Part shown: positions 57,170-64,000 of the stretch, piece after piece | How the letters are laid out: each line of letters begins with the position of its first letter | Position numbering within the stretch: the stretch's first letter is position 1 | Source of the DNA: Perognathus longimembris pacificus | Taxonomy: Eukaryota > Chordata > Mammalia > Rodentia > Heteromyidae | Assembly (NCBI RefSeq): GCF_023159225.1 | Contig: NC_063171.1 | Span: 4,259,501 to 4,323,500, forward strand | DNA length: 64,000 nt | Direction of reading: 5' to 3' | The notes under the pieces: model-generated | Database searches by the model: none | The model's input: the letters and a program-made list of their open reading frames with translations, nothing else | What the model was told of the DNA's origin: nothing | Position numbers and translations under genes: made by a program

Positions 57170-57835
57170 ATTTTAACTATTCAATACATTTCCAATTCCC
57201 AGAGCTAGTGCTTTAACCATTTGCCATTACCTTCAAGGTCATCATTATTACCTCACCCTTTGACTCTCAACAATGCCCTTACTTAGTTTTGAAAAATAGA
57301 GGCACTAGAAATGATGTCAGGTTCTTGTTAATGAGATTTCAATTGTGCATTTTATTCTTTCCTATGCATCTCATAGCTGAATATTTGTGTACATGGAAGA
57401 GACTGGCAGTACCTGGTTCATAGCCTTTTGAAATACTAGATTTCATGAAATGTCTGAAGAATGGAAAATTTAAACTTTTGCCTCTGAAAAATCTCCAAAA
57501 ACTTCTGTAAGTAATATATGTGAAATAAGACTTTTCCATGATAACTAGTTTTATATTTCTTTCTGGAAGCCTGAAGAGTAGACAGATTTCATTACTAGTA
57601 TTATTTGAATTTATCTGGTTTAAGGTATTTGGCAAATTTTAAAGTATCGTAATAAATTTCTCAGATTTCAAAATCATGTCAGTTATGAATGTAACTTTAT
57701 TTTTCAGTATTAAATGTCCTCAGAAGTAGATATATAATACCATTAGATTCAAAGTCTTTATAATTGCCATTTCTGACATCAGCAGACACAAGAGAAACCC
57801 TGGGTTGGCAAAGTAGATGATAGGAAAGGTAGACT
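57170..57835. other. Unassigned DNA
   Basis: No gene or named repeat supported. Confidence 0.5.
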
Positions 57836-57836
57836 A

Positions 57837-57837
<1 letters not shown>

Positions 57838-57928
<91 letters not shown>
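57838..57928. repeat. (GT)n(GA)n microsatellite
   Basis: About 24 GT units are followed by about 20 GA units, abutting the 3' end of the next minus-strand SINE. Confidence 0.97.
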
Positions 57929-57931
<3 letters not shown>

Positions 57932-58142
57932 CTGGTGTTTGAACTCTGGGCCTGGAGCTTTCCCTGAATTTCTTTACCCAAGGCTATTTCTTGATATACT
58001 TGATCCACAGCTCCATTTCTGGCTTTTTGGAGATTAATTGGAGATAAGTGTTTCACCCTGATCTGGCTAGATTTGAATCACAATCCTCACATGCCAGCTT
58101 CCTGAGTAGCCAGGGTTACAGGTATGAGCCCTAGTGTGTGGT
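57929..58142 (-). repeat. B1/tRNA-like composite SINE
   Basis: Antisense copy from 'TCCTGGTGTTTGAACTCTGG' through 'GATTAATTGGAGATAAGTG' to 'GGGTTACAGGTATGAGCC'. Confidence 0.92.
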
Positions 58143-58184
58143 TAAAACCCATCCTTTTAACAAAGGATAAAGTGAAAAATAATT

Positions 58185-58440
58185 AATGACCAGAAGAACT
58201 TGAAAAGAGTGAAGTGAAAACAGAGGGGAAGGGTTGGACAAATGAAGAGGAGAAGAATGAGAGGAAAGGGAGAGAATGCACTCAAGAATCCAATGCATCC
58301 TAAACAATTAAGAAGAGTGAGAAAAGGGGTGGGTATGGGAAGGAAGGGTGAGAACATTGAAAGGTGCAACATTATGAAGATATATTGTACTCATAAGCTG
58401 CTTTGTTAAATAATAACCCATTTGCATTATTTGAAAATAA
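58185..58440 (+). repeat. Family X interspersed repeat, copy 4
   Basis: A purine-rich middle is followed by 'ATATTGTACTCATAAGCTGC' and 'TTTGTTAAATAATAACCC', matching the end blocks of copy 2. The 5' half is more diverged. Confidence 0.55.
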
Positions 58441-58444
58441 TTAA

Positions 58445-58940
58445 AAAACTAAAGTCATTTAACTGAGATTTCTAGTTGAAGTTTATTAGTTTTGAAACTA
58501 CAGAAATATATTTAAAGGTTGATAAGAATTAATAGATCTGTACAACCACTTGTACCTGAAAGAATCATGGCCTTCAAGTCAATTACCCATTCTCAGAGGT
58601 CATATCACTTAAGGAAACTTCACTGTAACACTATGTGCATATTCTCTAGATCTTCCTTTCTGCCTTCCCCAAAAGATATTAAGGCATTTCACACTGTAAA
58701 AAAATACATGTAATAGAACCATCAAAACATTTTAGTTAGTATTATACTGAATCCAGCTAATATTTATTTCGGAGACCTAGAAAATCAATGTGGCTCGATC
58801 GAGTGAGGATTACAGCTTGGGTTAAAATGGAGAATTTGTCCAAGACCAATCAAGTAGGGTATACAATTGTTAATTTATAGTGTATTACTCTGTTCTTGAC
58901 TGGACATCTTTAGCCACCACAGAAAATGACCTATGATATG
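58445..58940. other. Unassigned DNA
   Basis: No gene or named repeat supported. Confidence 0.5.
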
Positions 58941-58945
58941 AAAAC

Positions 58946-59144
58946 CATTATGGCACAATGGCTCACACCTGTAAGACTTGATCTCAGAATCTTGATTTGA
59001 AGCTAGTCCCAGTAGGAATATCTATGAGACTCTTATCTTTAATTAACCACCAAAAAGCCAGAAATGGAGCTGTGGATCAGTGGTGGAGTGCCAGCTTTGA
59101 GTGGAAAAAGCTAAGGGACATTGCCCAGGCTTTGAGTTCAAGAA
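58946..59144 (+). repeat. B1/tRNA-like composite SINE
   Basis: Copy with 'GGCACAATGGCTCACACCTG', 'TTATCTTTAATTAACCACC' and 'CAGGCTTTGAGTTCAAG'. The poly(A) tail is lost. Confidence 0.9.
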
Positions 59145-59645
59145 AAAGTTTATCACTATGGAATGATAGGTGAAGTTCAAAACAGTGTCCTTGCTTCTGA
59201 AGCTTAATACTCACTGCTTAGCCCATAGATCCCCAGGTTCCTTACATTTCACTCAGTGGATGCTTTATTCACTGACAGTACAGTAGAACAGTTTCCAGAC
59301 AATGACATTTATCTTCATGGTATTTCATAGGTTCATGACCTTTCCTTTTGAAACTTCTGCCAGTCACTAGGGCATTATTCTCTGCATCCACATGGTGGCA
59401 GTGAAGAAAAGAAGCTACACACAAAACAAAATATTTCTATGATGTTATGGCCTTAAAAGGTCAGCCATCATTTCTACTTACTCTCCATTTGCTAGAACAT
59501 AGTCATACAGTCACATCTAATTAAAAAGAGAGCTGATGGAAATAGTCTAGAGGTAATAAAAGGCGGAATAATTATGCATTTGTGAGTAGACAGTAGTCTG
59601 CCTGAAGGGAGCTCTCAAAACAGTTTTGCTGCAACTACACTGAGA
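59145..59645. other. Unassigned DNA
   Basis: No gene or named repeat supported. Confidence 0.5.
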
Positions 59646-59649
59646 TGAT

Positions 59650-59684
59650 GTGGTGGTGGTGGTGTGTGTATGAGAGAGAGAGAG
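59650..59684. repeat. Short (GTG)n(GT)n(GA)n microsatellite
   Basis: It abuts the 3' end of the adjacent minus-strand SINE. Confidence 0.88.
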
Positions 59685-59685
59685 T

Positions 59686-59893
59686 AGTGGAGCTTGAACT
59701 CAGGTCCTGAGAACTGTCCCTGGGCTTTTGTGCTCTATCACTTAAACCCCAGCTTCATTTCTGGCATTTTGGTGGTTAATTGGAGGTAAGAGTTTTATGG
59801 GCTTTCTTGCCACAGCTGACTTTGAACCCTGATCCTCAGATCTCAGCCTCTCCAGTAGCTAGGATTATAGGCTTGAGCCACCAGTGTCAGGCA
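59686..59893 (-). repeat. B1/tRNA-like composite SINE
   Basis: Antisense copy from 'GTGGAGCTTGAACTCAGGTC' through 'TTAATTGGAGGTAAGAG' to 'GGATTATAGGCTTGAGCCAC'. Confidence 0.92.
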
Positions 59894-59894
59894 A

Positions 59895-61460
59895 TGATAT
59901 ACTTCTTAAACCCATAGGATTGATAATCCTTTTTGACTAAATAATTGAGGATGCAAAGTTGGTTTGGTATTTCAGATGATTTTCTCCAGTGGCTAGTATA
60001 GATTATTTTTGAATTAGCGGTGTACTCATTGTTTTCATTGGCAAGATTTTTGAGTCATAACTTTCCGTATATGATAGCTCTTTATAGAAAATATCCTAAA
60101 ATTGTTTCTATACCGGTGCATAAACACCAACTACTGATTTGCCCAATAGAGCTCTCAGAATAGACTAACATTAGCCCAGTGTCTGTCACATCAAAATGGT
60201 TATCGAAAAGTTGTCAGTATTTACAAGATGTTTAATAAACAATAGTGGCAATAAATAACTGAAGCCATACAAAGCATAAGGCTTCGAAGACATGAAAAGC
60301 TGCCTGGCTTTAGGCCAGCTGCAGAAAGATGGGTGATACACTATGTAACAACTCCAGCCAGAGAAGCCCAACACACTGAATCAGGGCCACTGACTTAGCT
60401 TATTTCACAGTACTGAGATATTTTCCTGCTGTGTTAGATTAATTATGTCAGCTGAAGGTATTTTTAAATTCCTAACAATGAAAGAAAATGCAAAGTATGA
60501 GAGGATACATGTGGGCAAAGGCCTTGTGTTCGAACTTCAGTATTCAATATCCCCTATAGAAAGTAGTTGTTTTAATAGCAGACATAATATATTATAATTT
60601 TATAGATGTGACAATTATCTTTCCTCTAAGATTTAAATCTAACTACCTGATAGAAGAGACTCTGTATAAAGAGAAGAGTCACATTGACAGATAAGTGCTT
60701 TGTAGAGTTGAACAGTATGCAAAACCAAAACATTAGAGGAGGTACTAGTGAGTGACTTCTCCCCTCCTTTCTCCTCAGGGTTGCCCTCTCCAGTAGCCAC
60801 TATCTAATTCACGGCCACCTTACCTTCTGAGATTTTCATACTCACTTTCCATTTCCCAGTTCTGGCTGTTCACTGTATCATATCCAGCCTTCTCTACTTT
60901 CTAATTCTTGAATCTTCCATGAACTTTCAGTCCTTCAAGCAAATATTTATATTCTTCCTTTCCCTGAATATGTTGACCTCCTCAAATTAAAAAAAAACAC
61001 ATCAGTTTTTAAAGTTCCTGGCACATGTCACCCTGTCTATGCTCCACCTAAAGCAAAAATAAATACTTTGTTATGTATATTCTTCTAAAATAGTATAATA
61101 CTTCCATGCCAGCATTTATCAGGTTTTATTATAATTAGCTGTTTATATGGCTAATTCCCTTTCCGTACATTGAATAAATATGAGTTGAATTCTGGGTAAA
61201 TTGAACAAGGGAAAAGACTTTAAGGACAATTTGGTGGTCAAAGTGGAAGATTAAAACTTAAAGGTCAAGAAATGTTAAAGTTCATGTTTAAGTTCAAATG
61301 TTCAGAAAATTCAAACATGGAATAGTTAAGATTAACTATAAAAGAATTCTATGGAGCAACTTGAGCATAGTAAAATACTCACACTTGCAATTCACCAAGA
61401 AAACCTTGCACCTGTGCACAGATTTTCCCAAGTCAGGGAAGTGTATGTGCTCTTGACCAA
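59895..61460. other. Unassigned DNA
   Basis: No gene or named repeat supported. Confidence 0.5.
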
Positions 61461-61464
61461 GATA

Positions 61465-61670
61465 TTTGGAGTCAAATCCTACTTCTGCTGCTTTCAGCTC
61501 CGGGATCTTAGACATTTATAGAACTACTCTATGCCTTTATTTCCTTATCATGGAAATGTGCATCACAATATCTACTTATTAAGAGTCGTAGTGAGGATAA
61601 AACACTTCTAAATATTGTATAACTATTTAAAATAGTGTCTGGAATAAGCAGAGACTCATTTTAGCCACAA
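61465..61670 (+). repeat. MIR SINE, near full length
   Basis: MIR order: 'GGAGTCAAATCCTACTTCTG', 'ACTCTATGCCTTTATTTCCT', 'TCACAATATCTACTTATTAA', 'AGTGAGGATAAAACACTTCT', 'ATAGTGTCTGGAATAAGCAG'. It is the clearest MIR in the window. Confidence 0.82.
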
Positions 61671-61674
61671 TTAT

Positions 61675-62260
61675 TTTGGAAACATTGGTTCTAACAAAAA
61701 ATAAAACCAACTAGTGAAAAACTTTACCACCAAGAGAATAGATGCATATAATCTCAGTATTCTTTCACAGACCTTAAAATCATTACAGTTACAGCACAAC
61801 TGCTAGGTTTGCCTGTATCTATACAGATAACTTTTTAAAGCATATGTTTAATCGTACAGCAGATACCTGAGCAATATGTGTAGTATGATTCAAGATACAA
61901 AACAGTATATCATGTGTGTAAACGTAGATAAAATTTAAAAGCTTGAATAGGAAAGCTGCAGACACTTCTCATAAAAATGACATATCAGGGACAAAATCAC
62001 AATAATGCTAAAGAGAAAATAAAAGAGTTTTGGCATTTCCATATTTTTAAATTTATTTAGGAGAATGTCAACATAATCAAAAGGAAAACAATAAGTGTGC
62101 ATTATTTCATTTTCTCCCTTTGTATGCATATCTAGAAAAATATCTCTATATGAAAGTGACATTCCTTAAGAATCTGACTTCTACTCTTTAACTTACAAAT
62201 GCAAAGAATTATTATAACAAAACATCCACATTATTTTTAAGATTTCTAATTTCTAAATGT
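61675..62260. other. Unassigned AT-rich DNA
   Basis: No gene or named repeat supported. Confidence 0.5.
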
Positions 62261-62269
62261 AGTTTTTTC

Positions 62270-62462
62270 TTTTCCAGCTCTGGGGCTTGAATTCAGGGTT
62301 TGGGCACTGTCCCTGAGCTTCTTTTGCTCAGGGCTAGAACTCTACCACTTGAGCCACAGTGCCACTTCTGGCTTTTTCTGTTTATGTGGTACTGAGGAAT
62401 CGAATCCAGGGCTCCATGCATGCTAGGCAAGCACTCTACCAATAAGCCACATTCCCACCCCA
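62270..62462 (-). repeat. ID-headed dimeric SINE, diverged
   Basis: Antisense copy from 'CAGCTCTGGGGCTTGAATTC' through 'TTTTCTGTTTATGTGGTACT' to 'AATAAGCCACATTCCCACCC'. It is more diverged than the other ID-headed dimers. Confidence 0.9.
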
Positions 62463-62649
62463 GTATTTTCTTGTTATAACCTAAAAATATATTATTCATT
62501 AAAAAGCCAAAAATTAAAAAAATTTAAAAAAAATCAAATACGGCTTTTGGTGATGTAATGGTAGGATCATGTGTCATGGATATTTGAAAGGTGAGTCTGT
62601 TAATGAGCAGGGCTTGTCCTACTTCAATAGGAAAAGGGAAATTTCCCAA

Positions 62650-62880
62650 AAGGATATTAGGCTGTTACTGTCATGCCTGTAATTCAAGCTACTTGGGTGG
62701 CTTTGACCTGAGGATTGTGGTTTGAAGCCAACCTGGTCAGGAAAGTCCATGAGACTTTCCAGTTAACCACCAAAACCATAGAAGTAAAGGTGTGGCTCAA
62801 GTGGTAAAGTGCTAGCCTTGAGTGAAAAGCAAAGGAACAGAACCCAGGCCCTGAGTTCAAGCCATAGGACCGACACAAAG
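62650..62880 (+). repeat. B1/tRNA-like composite SINE
   Basis: Copy from 'GTCATGCCTGTAATTCAAGC' to 'GAGTTCAAGCCATAGGACCG'. Its tail continues into the (GAAG)n/(GGGA)n tract. Confidence 0.92.
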
Positions 62881-62882
62881 TA

Positions 62883-63011
62883 AAAAGGAAGAGAGAAAGA
62901 AAGAAGAAAGAGGAAGAAGGAGGAAGGAAGGAAGGGAGGGAGGGAGGGAGGGAGGGAGGGAGGGAGGGAGGGAGGGAGGGAGGGAGGGAGGAAAGAAGGA
63001 AGGAAGGAAAA
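62883..63011. repeat. (GAAG)n(GGGA)n microsatellite in SINE tail
   Basis: A purine-only tract with about 13 clean GGGA units directly follows a SINE 3' end. Confidence 0.96.
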
Positions 63012-63035
63012 GAACTTGGGAGCCGCGAAAGACTG

Positions 63036-63285
63036 GAGCCAGGCTCCAGTGGCTCAAGTCTATAATGCTAAGAGGCTGAGATCTGAGGATCGTGCTTTGA
63101 AATCAACCCAGGCAGAAAAGCCCATGAAACTCTTGTCTCCAATAAGCTACTCAGAAAAAGCCAGCAGTGGTGCTGTGGCTCAAGTGATAGAGCTCTAGCC
63201 TTGAGCACAAAGAAGCCCAGGCACAGCACCCAGGTCCTGAGTTTAAGCCCCAGGACTGGCAAAACAACAACAACAAAAATCCAAA
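63036..63285 (+). repeat. B1/tRNA-like composite SINE
   Basis: Copy from 'GAGCCAGGCTCCAGTGGCTC' to 'TAAGCCCCAGGACTGGC' and a (CAA)n tail. Confidence 0.93.
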
Positions 63286-63328
63286 AAATAGAATTCCATA
63301 TTAAAGTATCTTTAAAAAAAATTTTCTG

Positions 63329-63530
63329 GGGGCTGGGGATATGGCCTAGTGGCAAGAGTGCTTGCCTCGTATACATGAGGCCCTGGGTTCAATTCCCCAG
63401 CACCACATATACAGAAAATGGCCAGAAGTGGAGCTGTGGCTCAAGTGGAAGAGTGCTAGCCTTGAGCAAAAGAAGCCAGGGACAGTGCTCAGGCCCTGAG
63501 TCCAAGCCCCAGGACTGCCCCCCCCCCCAA
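63329..63530 (+). repeat. ID-headed dimeric SINE with C12A10 tail
   Basis: It runs from 'GGGCTGGGGATATGGCCTAG' through the B box 'GGGTTCAATTCC' and the junction 'CACCACATATACAGAAAATG' to 'CAGGACTGCCC', then a C run and a poly(A). AAAAAAA(T)TTTCTG-type duplicates flank it (63314-63328, 63531-63544). Confidence 0.93.
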
Positions 63531-63544
63531 AAAAAAAATTTCTG

Positions 63545-64000
63545 TATTAAATGTCTCAAGACTACTTGTAGGCCCAATGATTATTATATACACTTACAGG
63601 ACTCAGTAAAGCTATTATATAATGTTATGAATTCTTACAGTGAAATCAGACACATTAAAACAAGTGGAGGGAGAAGACCCAGGTCAGAGTTTAGAACAAA
63701 CCAGGAATAAATCTCTAGTTATCCTGTGTCTGTGGAGTCAAATAACAAATGCTTAAGTTTCTCAGAAGCAATCTGGAATTGGACATATGAAATGCTGCCA
63801 GTCTTGCCTGGCTTCAGTCTCCTGGAATGTTATTGGTGTCTGGCCATCTATCAACTCAGACTTTGGATGCCAAACTGATACAACCTGGCTCACTTATTCA
63901 ATGACACAAAAAGGAGTGCTCACTACAAATCACAGTGTAGTCCTCTTTCTTTTAGTAATAGAAAGCACATTTTCCCTATTGGATACTTTCCCTTTTTTCT
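63545..64000. other. Unassigned DNA
   Basis: No gene or named repeat supported up to the window edge. Confidence 0.5.

Noticed and set aside
63201..63710. 169-codon frame on the plus strand
   Set aside because: It is almost entirely two SINE copies read in one frame.

Overview
The window looks like nuclear DNA from a rodent, from a gene-poor region (intergenic or deep intronic). No intact protein-coding gene is supported anywhere in the 64 kb. The open reading frames present are short, and most translate SINEs, LINE fragments or microsatellites. The best clue to the host is its SINEs. Over 20 copies carry a 7SL/B1-like left part joined to a tRNA-like right part containing 'GTGGCTCAAGTGG'. 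Five others carry an ID-type (tRNA-Ala-like) head joined to that same right part. From memory this repertoire fits the Castorimorpha/Geomyoidea (kangaroo rats, pocket mice) best. That is inference, because no database could be searched.

Layout. 1-5 kb: a decayed ERV with env-like sequence, a (TA)n expansion and a 3' LTR (about 1.9-2.9 kb), a solo LTR with 5-bp target-site duplications (3727-4102), and a first copy of an unnamed repeat, 'family X'. 5-12 kb: mostly unique DNA with two MIRs, one L1 fragment and one SINE. 12-15.5 kb: a SINE cluster with a (TTCC)n tract. 16.6-17.84 kb: a 5'-truncated antisense L1 with clear target-site duplications. 18-30 kb: mostly unique DNA with scattered SINEs, MIR, L2 and MaLR relics and a short 5'-inverted L1. 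30-37.7 kb: the quietest part, with an MLT1 LTR, a MaLR LTR and an L2 relic. 37.7-45.4 kb: SINEs, an interrupted MaLR LTR, an unusual B1-B1-B1-ID composite, L1 3' ends (one inside a 62-bp duplication) and microsatellites.

45.6-46.4 kb: the one gene-derived feature, a processed COMMD6 pseudogene on the minus strand, with 16-bp target-site duplications, a premature stop and a 12-bp tandem duplication at the codons for the C-terminus. 50.4-54.6 kb: a block of nested L1s that includes a twin-primed (5'-inverted) L1. It also holds a 377-bp, TSD-flanked, poly(A)-ended element carrying a ~55-bp tandem array, which is the least explained item in the window. 54.6-64 kb: unique DNA with SINEs, whose tails often run into microsatellites.

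Nothing here acts as an operon or pathway. The content is a record of retrotransposition by L1 and of L1-mobilised SINEs and mRNA, plus old LTR elements. No CRISPR array, rRNA, functional tRNA or cellular coding exon could be supported.
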